Position numbers and translations under genes: made by a program. Below the pieces are notes generated by a model. It did not search any database. It was not told where the DNA came from and saw only the letters and a program-made list of their open reading frames with translations. Of a stretch of 64,000 nt of DNA, positions 1-7,056 are shown one piece after another. How positions within the stretch are numbered: the stretch's first letter is position 1; each line of letters begins with the position of its first letter. The stretch comes from JAHRAW01 sp965262585 (GTDB taxonomy: Bacteria > Pseudomonadota > Gammaproteobacteria > Arenicellales > Poriferihabitantaceae): NCBI GenBank assembly GCA_965262585.1, contig OZ253546.1, positions 496,001 to 560,000 of the forward strand, given 5' to 3'.

Positions 1-2
1 CC

Positions 3-188
3 GATTCACCCGAACACCCGCTGCCGCCACCGGAAAACATCACCACCCGCTTCATCAACAAAAAAACCGCCAAACCAACCCCCGAAGACGACCCCAACGG
101 CTACTTCGAATACTACATAACCGGCACCGAACCCCCCACCGCCGACCCACCATCGAACAATAAAGACAAATCGGAAACACTGTTTTAA
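3..188 (+). CDS. C-terminal fragment of an unidentified protein (cut by window edge)
   Basis: An open frame runs in from the left edge and ends at a TAA at 186-188. About 61 residues are visible. The tail is hydrophilic and proline/threonine-rich, contains the stretch NGYFEYYITGTEPP, and ends DKSETLF. Codons end mostly in C, as in the GC-rich genes nearby, which supports real coding. No domain is recognisable from this tail and the start lies outside the window, so no function is assigned. It runs convergently with the S9 peptidase gene that follows. Confidence 0.5.
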   Translation, partial: DSPEHPLPPPENITTRFINKKTAKPTPEDDPNGYFEYYITGTEPPTADPPSNNKDKSETLF

Positions 189-190
189 GG

Positions 191-240
191 GGTTGCGCTA
201 GGCGCGGGGGTTTTGTACCGGTTCTTAGTGATGGGCGGCT
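191..240. repeat. Dispersed gene-end repeat, copy 1
   Basis: Just after the stop of the first gene lies the 19-mer ggttgcgctaggcgcgggg (191-209), followed by tgatgggcggct (229-240). The same two words occur in the same order at 58902-59012, with a longer spacer. Both copies lie in short non-coding gaps, here between two convergent genes. The role is unknown. Confidence 0.6.
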
Positions 241-247
241 ATGCCGA

Positions 248-2269
248 TCATTTCTTTGAGCGAATGATGGAAGCGAAAAACTTGGTCTCTTTTTGTAGGG
301 AATCTATGCGGTTTGGCAAGCGGCGGAAGCCGTGGCCTTCGTCGGGGTATTCGATATATTCGTAGGGTATTCCTTTTTTCTTGAGTAGTTCGGCGACTTC
401 CCGGGATAGTGCCGGGGGCACTACTTTGTCTTCCAATCCTTGAAACAGGATCAGCGGGCTGTTGAGGCGTTCCAACTGAAAAATTGGCGAGCGCTTTATA
501 AAGCAACTGGTGGAGTCGCGGGTCGGGTCATAAATTTTGTTCGGGTCATAGGTTTCGCCAATCAGGCGGTCGGTGTAGCAGCCTTCAAATTTGTGGGTGA
601 TTTGTGCCAGCGTGATTAGGTTGCCGATGCCGTAGTAGCAAGCACCGCCGCAGAACATTTGCGGAAACCGCGTCAACGCCCGCAGCACGGCGTAACCGCC
701 GGCACTGCCGCCACGGATGAATACCAGTTCCGGGTCGGCGAGGTTTTTTTCCAGCACATGCTTCACGCCGTCGGCGATGTCGGTGGCGTCGATCTCGCCC
801 CATCGCCCGAGCAAACTCTGCCGATAGGTGCGGCCGTAGCCGGTGCTGCCGCGATGATTGATGTCCAGCACGGCGTAGCCGAGGGAGGTGAAAAATTGCT
901 TGAGGGGATGCAGTTCCGGCGTGGCGCGTCCGGTGGGGCCGCCGTGCACCACCACCAGCAGCGGCGGTTTGGCGTTTCGCGGGCCACGATAGCGGCGGTT
1001 GAAGGGCGCGTAAAAATAGGCATGCGCGCATCCTCGGTCGCGGGTTGGATAGGTGATGGGTTGCGGCTGGCTGCAGTCGTGGTCGGCGAACCCGGAGGTT
1101 GGCGCATAGACCGCGCGCGCCGCCCCGCTTGCAAATTTCAGGGAACGGATTTCCGCGTCCCGGTCTGCATGGCGGGCGATGAATAGTAGTTCTTTGTCAT
1201 CGGCGTTCACACTTAAATGAGCGCACACCGCAACGCCTTCGGCCAACGGAGTGGCCTTCCCGGAATCTATCGCCACCGCCAATAAACGGTCGCCATCGTG
1301 GCAACTGCCCACGGCGGCGATTTTGTCCTCGGCAATTTGCCGCCAGCGATGCTGGCCGAATTGCCACTGCGCTTCGCCGTATTCGTGATCATGGTCGGTG
1401 ATTTGCCGGATTTCATTATCTTTGTAACGGAAGAAATTCCAGAAATCGTTATCGTTGCCGTCGCTTACAAACAACAAACTGTGGTCGTCTAAAAACCCGA
1501 TTTGGCATACCGCCCGGTCGGCTTGTTCCACCAGCACTCGCCGCTTGCGAATTTCCGGCGTGCCGCCGCCGGCAAACAATTCCGCGGTCACCAAGCGGCT
1601 CTGATCCCAGGGCATAAAGGGATGATCCCATTCCATCCAGGCGATTTGCCCCTCGTCAGACGCAACCACCGGGGACGCATAAAAATCACTGCCTTCTACC
1701 AATACTACGGGCGTTGAGGTTCCTTCACGGCTTGCTTCATCCGACAGATTAACAGCCACCAGATAATCTCGTTCCTCACGGCCTTGTGCGCCACTTTCCA
1801 TAACTGCGATCACCATGCCGAGGCCGTTGAGTGGAAGTAAATCCGCAAAACACGTCGTTTGTTGGTCTGGCGGCAACGGGGTTACCGCAGTCGGCGGGGT
1901 CAACAAATCCGCGGTGGACAGATCTTGGCGATAGATGCGTCCATCGCTGAAGTTGTTGAAAATAAATTGATCGCCGAGCATGCAGAAGCAACGGCCACCG
2001 TATTCGTGAGCGTTGGTGCGAATGTTAAACGGCGCCGGGGTCAGGCATCGGCGGCGTTCCGAAGCGGAGTCCCGCGACTCCATCAAAACGATACGGCCGC
2101 CCTCTTCCGCCAACGCTTCCAACCAGTACAACCGGCCCCGGTGACGAAACGGATACATCGGCGCCGACGGCTGCGACAACAGTTCATCTAACATCATGGG
2201 GCCGGCCCACAATCCGCACGGCTTTTCGATTTTTTCCTGCGCCGGTGGGTTTGGAGACCGAGTCGCCAT
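248..2269 (-). CDS. Prolyl oligopeptidase family (S9) serine peptidase
   Basis: This is a 673-residue S9-family peptidase, probably a cytoplasmic dipeptidyl/acylaminoacyl peptidase. The N-terminal ~400 residues look like the beta-propeller that gates small peptides. The C-terminal ~250 residues are an alpha/beta-hydrolase. The nucleophile motif GGSAGG places the catalytic Ser near residue 522, with Asp near 614 (GLEDKV) and His near 646 (DEGHGFRR), so the triad is complete. No signal peptide is visible. The start lies 5 nt after the stop of the DUF192 gene on the same strand, so the two are probably co-transcribed. Substrate preference cannot be read from the sequence. Confidence 0.9.
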   Translation of the reverse strand: MATRSPNPPAQEKIEKPCGLWAGPMMLDELLSQPSAPMYPFRHRGRLYWLEALAEEGGRIVLMESRDSASERRRCLTPAPFNIRTNAHEYGGRCFCMLGDQFIFNNFSDGRIYRQDLSTADLLTPPTAVTPLPPDQQTTCFADLLPLNGLGMVIAVMESGAQGREERDYLVAVNLSDEASREGTSTPVVLVEGSDFYASPVVASDEGQIAWMEWDHPFMPWDQSRLVTAELFAGGGTPEIRKRRVLVEQADRAVCQIGFLDDHSLLFVSDGNDNDFWNFFRYKDNEIRQITDHDHEYGEAQWQFGQHRWRQIAEDKIAAVGSCHDGDRLLAVAIDSGKATPLAEGVAVCAHLSVNADDKELLFIARHADRDAEIRSLKFASGAARAVYAPTSGFADHDCSQPQPITYPTRDRGCAHAYFYAPFNRRYRGPRNAKPPLLVVVHGGPTGRATPELHPLKQFFTSLGYAVLDINHRGSTGYGRTYRQSLLGRWGEIDATDIADGVKHVLEKNLADPELVFIRGGSAGGYAVLRALTRFPQMFCGGACYYGIGNLITLAQITHKFEGCYTDRLIGETYDPNKIYDPTRDSTSCFIKRSPIFQLERLNSPLILFQGLEDKVVPPALSREVAELLKKKGIPYEYIEYPDEGHGFRRLPNRIDSLQKETKFFASIIRSKK

Positions 2270-2274
2270 GGTCG

Positions 2275-2805
2275 TCAGGGCAATGTCTCGATTAGCAATT
2301 CGGATGAACCCGCCGACAATTCTTTTTCCTTGAAAAATCCGCGCCGGGCTTCGAGCGCGTATTGATATTTCCGCATCGGGGCATACAAAATTTCCTCGCC
2401 GTTCGTATAAGGATGCATCACCATCGCTTGAATCAACACGCCGTTTTCATCGAAAAACCCGATGTCGAGCGGCGCCTTGACGTTGTGCATGTGAAACCGC
2501 CCGGCACCCGGTTCCGTGTACCGAAATAAGATAGTCGTGCGGGCGATGACTTGCGGGCAGATGTACTGATAACCGCTGGCGCGTTCGAGGGAATCATCGG
2601 CGATCAACGAATCAACTTCAATGCGTTGGCGTTGATCGTTAAGCAGCGTAATCCGCGCGCTTTGCATCTGTTCAGTGCCACGATTCGACAACCGACAATC
2701 CGCCTGCGCCCACCCCGGGCCGCTCCATACCAGCACCAACACCAGCAACCCGGCGGCACATAAAATCATTGAGACGGTCGATAAACTTGGCATGCCCGTG
2801 AACAT
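2275..2805 (-). CDS. DUF192 family secreted protein
   Basis: The open frame reaches 3003, but the ATG at 2805 gives a normal secreted form of about 176 residues. After MFTGMPSL comes a hydrophobic stretch ending GWAQADC, a likely signal peptide. The remainder matches DUF192: GAGRFHMHNVKAPLDIGFFD, then HPYTNGEEILYAP, then YALEARRGFF. DUF192 proteins are small periplasmic beta-proteins of unknown role. The longer frame would run into the divergent DsrC-like gene, which is another reason to prefer the internal start. It precedes the S9 peptidase by 5 nt. ATG at 2793 is an alternative start. Confidence 0.8.
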   Translation of the reverse strand: MFTGMPSLSTVSMILCAAGLLVLVLVWSGPGWAQADCRLSNRGTEQMQSARITLLNDQRQRIEVDSLIADDSLERASGYQYICPQVIARTTILFRYTEPGAGRFHMHNVKAPLDIGFFDENGVLIQAMVMHPYTNGEEILYAPMRKYQYALEARRGFFKEKELSAGSSELLIETLP

Positions 2806-2926
2806 AGCCGAACAGCCGTTGAATTTCCAGCAGCGTATGCGCCCACCCACAAACAATCCCCCCACAAGTGCAATTAAGGGGTGAACGCATACATAATCTA
2901 GCCGGTGGCGTAATCGGTGGTATAAA

Positions 2927-3259
2927 ATGGCCACCATGAGCGACACACAACATGACTTTCCCCACGCCCCCGGCGGTTGGAGCGAATCGCTGGCGCGCAG
3001 CATCGCCTCGGAAAGGGAATTGACGCTGGTGGAGGATCATTGGCTGTTGATCCGCGCCTTGCAGGAATACTACAGCCGGGCCGAACACCCCGTGTTGCGG
3101 CAGATTAAAGACGCGCTGGAGGAAAATTTTCACCGCAAGGGCGGCATGAAATACCTATATCAAATTTGCCCCGGCGGCCCGGTTGCGGAAGGCTGCGTAC
3201 TAGCCGGACTGGAAGTGCCGCCGGGCGCCGTCGACAAATCATTCGGCAGCGTGGCGTGA
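2927..3259 (+). CDS. DsrC/TusE-family sulfur-carrier-like protein lacking the terminal cysteine
   Basis: This 110-residue protein aligns with the DsrC/TusE family. The N-terminal part resembles TusE (WSESLARSIASERELTLVEDHW) and the end carries YLYQICPGGPVAEGCVLAGL. In this family the penultimate Cys (CysA) is the active residue that carries sulfur, and a second Cys (CysB) about 11 residues earlier marks true DsrC. Here CysB is present (Cys90), but the CysA position reads Ala101 and is followed by an eight-residue tail, DKSFGSVA. That combination is unusual. TATAAA ends right at the first ATG. GGTGG six nt upstream could serve that ATG, and ATG 2936 is the alternative. No tusBCD or dsr genes are in the window. 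Confidence 0.85.
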   Translation: MATMSDTQHDFPHAPGGWSESLARSIASERELTLVEDHWLLIRALQEYYSRAEHPVLRQIKDALEENFHRKGGMKYLYQICPGGPVAEGCVLAGLEVPPGAVDKSFGSVA

Positions 3260-3388
3260 GACCCGTCAACCATTACCCGCACCACGGAATGCAACGCGAA
3301 TTGCCGGGTGCTTCGGCGAAACTGATGATCGTACGGATGAATTGATTCAAGACGGGAAAAAGTAAAGTCGCTATGCCGTGAGATGCGG

Positions 3389-3394
3389 TATAAT
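3389..3394 (+). promoter_or_regulatory. Candidate -10 element upstream of the TerC gene
   Basis: A perfect TATAAT lies 80 nt before the TerC start in a 215-bp non-coding gap. No convincing -35 box is visible at the usual distance, so this is only a candidate. Confidence 0.3.
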
Positions 3395-3474
3395 CGGCTG
3401 GCCCGGTGCAGTCCCGTTTGTGGGGATGGCGCGGCTTTTTTATTACACTAACCCACAACCGCGAACCGCCGGTA

Positions 3475-4086
3475 ATGGACGACTTCGAAAATCTATTCAA
3501 ACTCGGGCAGATTATTTTTGTCGATTTGGTGCTGGCCGGGGACAACGCTATCGTCATTGGATTGGTGGCGGCGAAATTCACCGCTGAGCATCGCCGCAAG
3601 GTGATTCTCTACGGAGTCGGTGTTGCGGTGTTGCTGCGCATCGTGTTTGCGGTGCTCACTGTCCAACTGCTGGCTATCACCGGACTGATGCTTGCCGGCG
3701 GATTGTTGCTGCTGTGGATTTGCTGGAAACTGTGGGTGGATTTGCGCGAACCTTCTCCTCACACCTCTGCCCTGCGACATCCTGAACGCGAGGACGGCGT
3801 CCAAGATCCGCCCGCAAACCCGCCTCTGGCCTCATCCATTATGCAGATCGTCATCGCCGACGTATCCATGTCTCTGGATAATGTGTTGGCGGTGGCAGGC
3901 ATCGCTGACGGGCATACCACCTTGCTGGTGGTGGGATTGGCGATCTCTGTCGCTTTCATGACCTTTGCCGCCGCGTTAATCGCCGACCTGCTGCAAAAAA
4001 ATCGCTGGATCGGCTATGTCGGCTTGGCGATGATTTTTTATGTGGCGTTGAAGATGATCTACCACGGATCCTTGCAACTGATTTAA
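3475..4086 (+). CDS. TerC family integral membrane protein
   Basis: From ATG 3475 the protein is 203 residues and very hydrophobic, with about six to seven membrane segments. Two conserved acidic signatures mark the TerC family: GQIIFVDLVLAGDNAIVIGL near the N-terminus and IVIADVSMSLDNVLAVAGI in the second half. These Asp/Asn motifs are repeated in the two halves and are thought to handle divalent metal ions. A hydrophilic loop rich in Pro, Glu and Arg separates the halves. Family members (YjbE and YkoY type) are linked to manganese export or metal loading of secreted enzymes. The longer frame from 3406 adds a polar N-terminus and is less likely. Confidence 0.85.
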   Translation: MDDFENLFKLGQIIFVDLVLAGDNAIVIGLVAAKFTAEHRRKVILYGVGVAVLLRIVFAVLTVQLLAITGLMLAGGLLLLWICWKLWVDLREPSPHTSALRHPEREDGVQDPPANPPLASSIMQIVIADVSMSLDNVLAVAGIADGHTTLLVVGLAISVAFMTFAAALIADLLQKNRWIGYVGLAMIFYVALKMIYHGSLQLI

Positions 4087-4120
4087 GCATCGCAAGCGTT
4101 TGCAGATTATAGATATGCTA

Positions 4121-5683
4121 TCAAGGTTGCCGGTGGATTACAGGCAGCCGGATGTCCAGCGTAGCGCGCAGTTTGGCGTCGGTATCCATGCTGATATGCG
4201 CCGGAAAATGCGTGTTCAAGATTTGCCGGGTGCGCTCGATGGCGACCTCGCGAATGTCGCGGGAGCCATCCGCTTGCCATTCGGCGAAGGGTCGGCGGTC
4301 GGCGATTTTCGGATATAGAAAATCGCTATTCATACGGCGCAGGGTTTCCGCGTGTCCCAGAAAATGACCTTCACCGGCCACCACTTCGGCAATCGCCTTA
4401 ACCGACAGGGTATCCGAATTGACCTCCGGCGGGTTTAAGGAACGCAAAATTCCGCCCAGCATGTCGTTGTCGATGACATAACTTTCCAAGGCGCAGCCGG
4501 TCAAACTCGCCAGCATGCCGCAAGATTGAGTAATCGCGTTGCATCCGGCATGGGCGGCCAGCGTCACCGACAAACTTTTCTCAAACCCACTCTGGGCATC
4601 GGCGATTTTGCTGTCCGTTGCCCCGGCGATGCAGGTATTCGGCAGGTCGTAGTAGTGCGCCATTTGCGTGGTGGCGGCCATCAACACGGCTTGCTCGCCA
4701 CCGCCGCCGGACACCGCGCCGGTGCGCAAATCGGTGATCATCGGGCGCGCGCCGAAGGTTACTTTTGCGTCTTGACTGACGGTCCAGGCGAAGATCATTC
4801 CGGCCAAAGTTTCGGCGACGTTTTGCGCCACCGACCCGGCGATGGTAACCGGACTCGAGGCCCCCAACTGGCCGAAGGAATTGGCGTGTACCGGAAACCC
4901 CAACCGCACCGCCGCCGCCATGACCTCGCAAGCCTCCGCCGCATAGCGCAGTGGCGGCGTTACATGATTGATGTTGAAGGACAGGAACGGACGCGCCACA
5001 AAGGCCGCTTGAGAACCGGCGATGGTAAAGCACAGTCGTGCGATTTCTTCCACATGGGCGGCGGCGCCGGCGCTGGTGAACACCGGCTTGGCGGTGCCTT
5101 TGAGGCTTGCGTAGGCGGTGTTGAGGTCGAGGGATCGCTCGTCAGGCATGTCGCCTGCGACCAGCGATCTACTGAAAAAGTGGATGTTCTCCAACGCATC
5201 CACCATGCGCGCCGCATCGTACAAGTCGCGCAAGGTGGAAGCGCGGTAACGTCCGCTATCTAGATCGACCAAGTATGGCGCGGCACCGCCGGAACCTACA
5301 TAAACGCGATTGCCCTGCAAGAGCATGTCGTGCTCCGGCGTTTGACCGGGCAATTTGAAATTACGAGTCAGTCCATTCAGCGCATCGTCGATGAGTTGCC
5401 GGGGAAACCGTAGCCGGCCGTCGGCGTCGACCCGGCCACCGTGGGCGGTAACGGACTCGACCACCACCGGCGGCGCTTCCGCCATGCCAATGGTCTGTAA
5501 AATCCGGCGAACCGCGCCGTCAATTTGCACCACATCCGGTTCCGACAATGGCACAAAGCGTCCGCCGCTGAACCCGGCCCGTGGCGGCGTTTCCCGAACT
5601 TGCGCGGTGCGCCGACTGCGAGCCTTGCGCCCAGGTTGGGTTTTGGAGGGAACGGGTTTTTTAGTCGCGGGCATGAAATTCAA
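4121..5683 (-). CDS. Trimethylamine methyltransferase (MttB) family protein, non-pyrrolysine type
   Basis: This 520-residue protein belongs to the MttB superfamily, which moves a methyl group from a quaternary or tertiary amine to a corrinoid protein. A basic, low-complexity N-terminus (PATKKPVPSKTQPGRKARSRR) precedes the TIM-barrel region. Family-like stretches include VYVGSGGAAPYLVDLDSG, HVEEIARLC, and a C-terminal GEGHFLGHAETLRRMNSDFLYPKIADR. The reading frame is uninterrupted by TAG, so no pyrrolysine is used; known non-Pyl members include glycine betaine methyltransferases. No corrinoid protein (MttC) lies beside it. The gene is divergent from the FMN-dependent dehydrogenase. Start 5683 or ATG 5674. 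Confidence 0.85.
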   Translation of the reverse strand: MNFMPATKKPVPSKTQPGRKARSRRTAQVRETPPRAGFSGGRFVPLSEPDVVQIDGAVRRILQTIGMAEAPPVVVESVTAHGGRVDADGRLRFPRQLIDDALNGLTRNFKLPGQTPEHDMLLQGNRVYVGSGGAAPYLVDLDSGRYRASTLRDLYDAARMVDALENIHFFSRSLVAGDMPDERSLDLNTAYASLKGTAKPVFTSAGAAAHVEEIARLCFTIAGSQAAFVARPFLSFNINHVTPPLRYAAEACEVMAAAVRLGFPVHANSFGQLGASSPVTIAGSVAQNVAETLAGMIFAWTVSQDAKVTFGARPMITDLRTGAVSGGGGEQAVLMAATTQMAHYYDLPNTCIAGATDSKIADAQSGFEKSLSVTLAAHAGCNAITQSCGMLASLTGCALESYVIDNDMLGGILRSLNPPEVNSDTLSVKAIAEVVAGEGHFLGHAETLRRMNSDFLYPKIADRRPFAEWQADGSRDIREVAIERTRQILNTHFPAHISMDTDAKLRATLDIRLPVIHRQP

Positions 5684-5776
5684 TTTTCCTTTTAACGATG
5701 TCTTTTGGGAATATTATACGCAACCTTTCGCGGGGCGGATTATTCCCGTTGCGCCGTGCCGGACGCCGCCACGGGC

Positions 5777-5782
5777 TATAAT
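5777..5782 (+). promoter_or_regulatory. Candidate -10 box for the FMN-dependent dehydrogenase
   Basis: TATAAT lies about 75 nt before the start of the downstream gene, in the 174-bp gap between two divergent genes. A TTGCGC at 5749 is too far away (22 nt spacer) to be a good -35 box, so this is tentative. Confidence 0.25.
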
Positions 5783-5857
5783 CCGCGTGCGCATTTACCG
5801 CTTCCCACTCTAACCCATTCCGGCTATTTCGAACTAAACGCGGTAATCCGCATTGCC

Positions 5858-7000
5858 ATGCCCGGAAATAAAATTTATTCCACCGAAGACGCACGCCGCT
5901 TGGCACGGCGGCGGATGCCGCGCATGCTATTTGATTTTATCGATGGCGCTGCCGGGCGTGAAATATCTGCGCGGAGGAATCGGACCGCGCTTGCGGACAT
6001 CCAACTGCAGCCGAGGGTGCTGGTTCAGGCACAAGAACTTTCCCTGACTAAAACCATTCTGGGGGAAGAGAAAGGACTGCCCTTCGGCATCGCGCCCATG
6101 GGGATGTGCAATCTGACACGCCCCGGCGCCGATGCCATGCTGGCGGCGGCGGCGGCGCGTTATCGCATTCCGCTGTGCGTATCCACGGCGTCTTCAACTT
6201 CAATGGAAGAATTTCACCGGCGGGCGGACGGGCAAGGATGGTTTCAACTCTATGCCGGTGCTTCGCCCGAAGCCGCGTTGCGCATGGCCGCACGCGCCGG
6301 GGAGGCGGGCTATTCGCATCTCGTGCTGACCGTCGATGTGCCGCAAATGGCGCGCCGCCCCCGTGATTTGAAAAACGGATTTCGGGTGCCGTTTCATCTG
6401 GGCCCACGCCAGTTTCTGGATTTTGCCCTGCATCCCCGTTGGTCTATTGAGACGCTGATTCGGGGCGTGCCGCGCATGATGAATTTTGCCGAACCCGATG
6501 GCTTTGCCCGCAACGCCGCACGCGGGGCGGCGGACTGGACGTTCCTCGACAGATTGCGCGAACAATGGCGCGGCAAGTTAATCGTCAAGGGCGTGCTGTC
6601 GGCGGCGGATGCGCGGCGCATCAAAGAGGCCGGGGCGGACGCCGTATATGTTTCCAATCACGGTGGCCGACAACTCGACAGCGCGCCACCGACTATCGCC
6701 ATGCTACCCAGCATCCGCGCCGAGGTGGGCGCGGATTATCCGCTACTCTTTGACAGCGGCATACGCAGCGGAGAAGATGTGGTCAAGGCACTGGCGTTGG
6801 GAGCGGATTTTGTCATGCTCGGCTGTCCACTGCTATTCGCCATCGGCGCCGACGGCGCGCGTGGACTGGGCGCATTGGTCGATATTTTTGCAGATGAAAT
6901 CAGCACTGTGCTGGCGCAACTCGGCTTGTACCGAGTCAGTGAGATCAGCGATGCCGTAGTCGTGCCGCAAACCAGCCGCAAAAACCGTACCGTGAAATGA
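5858..7000 (+). CDS. FMN-dependent alpha-hydroxy acid dehydrogenase/oxidase (LldD-like)
   Basis: From ATG 5858 the protein is 380 residues and matches the FMN-dependent 2-hydroxyacid oxidizing family (lactate, glycolate or mandelate type). Seen in order: the N-terminal helix RRMPRMLFDFIDGAAG, the FMN-contact segment GIAPMGMCNLTRPGAD, WFQLYAG, LTVDVPQMARRPRDLKNGF, the flavin Lys in LIVKGVLSA, the catalytic His segment YVSNHGGRQLDSAPP, and the phosphate site DSGIRSGEDVVKALALGAD. The usual GRP of the last motif reads GCP (MLGCPLLFAI), a mild deviation. It is divergent from the MttB-family gene, so the pair may share control. The substrate is not predictable. Confidence 0.9.
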   Translation: MPGNKIYSTEDARRLARRRMPRMLFDFIDGAAGREISARRNRTALADIQLQPRVLVQAQELSLTKTILGEEKGLPFGIAPMGMCNLTRPGADAMLAAAAARYRIPLCVSTASSTSMEEFHRRADGQGWFQLYAGASPEAALRMAARAGEAGYSHLVLTVDVPQMARRPRDLKNGFRVPFHLGPRQFLDFALHPRWSIETLIRGVPRMMNFAEPDGFARNAARGAADWTFLDRLREQWRGKLIVKGVLSAADARRIKEAGADAVYVSNHGGRQLDSAPPTIAMLPSIRAEVGADYPLLFDSGIRSGEDVVKALALGADFVMLGCPLLFAIGADGARGLGALVDIFADEISTVLAQLGLYRVSEISDAVVVPQTSRKNRTVK

Positions 7001-7056
7001 CCAACACCAAGCGAAAAATCCGCGAAGGCTATGTTAGCGCCCTGCCGTTTGCCTGA

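Noticed and set aside
3395..3474. Possible yybP-ykoY (manganese) riboswitch before the TerC gene
   Set aside because: The setting is right for this class, but I could not find its conserved loop sequences or paired helices in the ~215-bp gap. A covariance-model search (Infernal with the yybP-ykoY model) would settle it.
4121..5683. Pyrrolysine-containing MttB
   Set aside because: The frame is full length with no in-frame TAG, so no pyrrolysine decoding is indicated.
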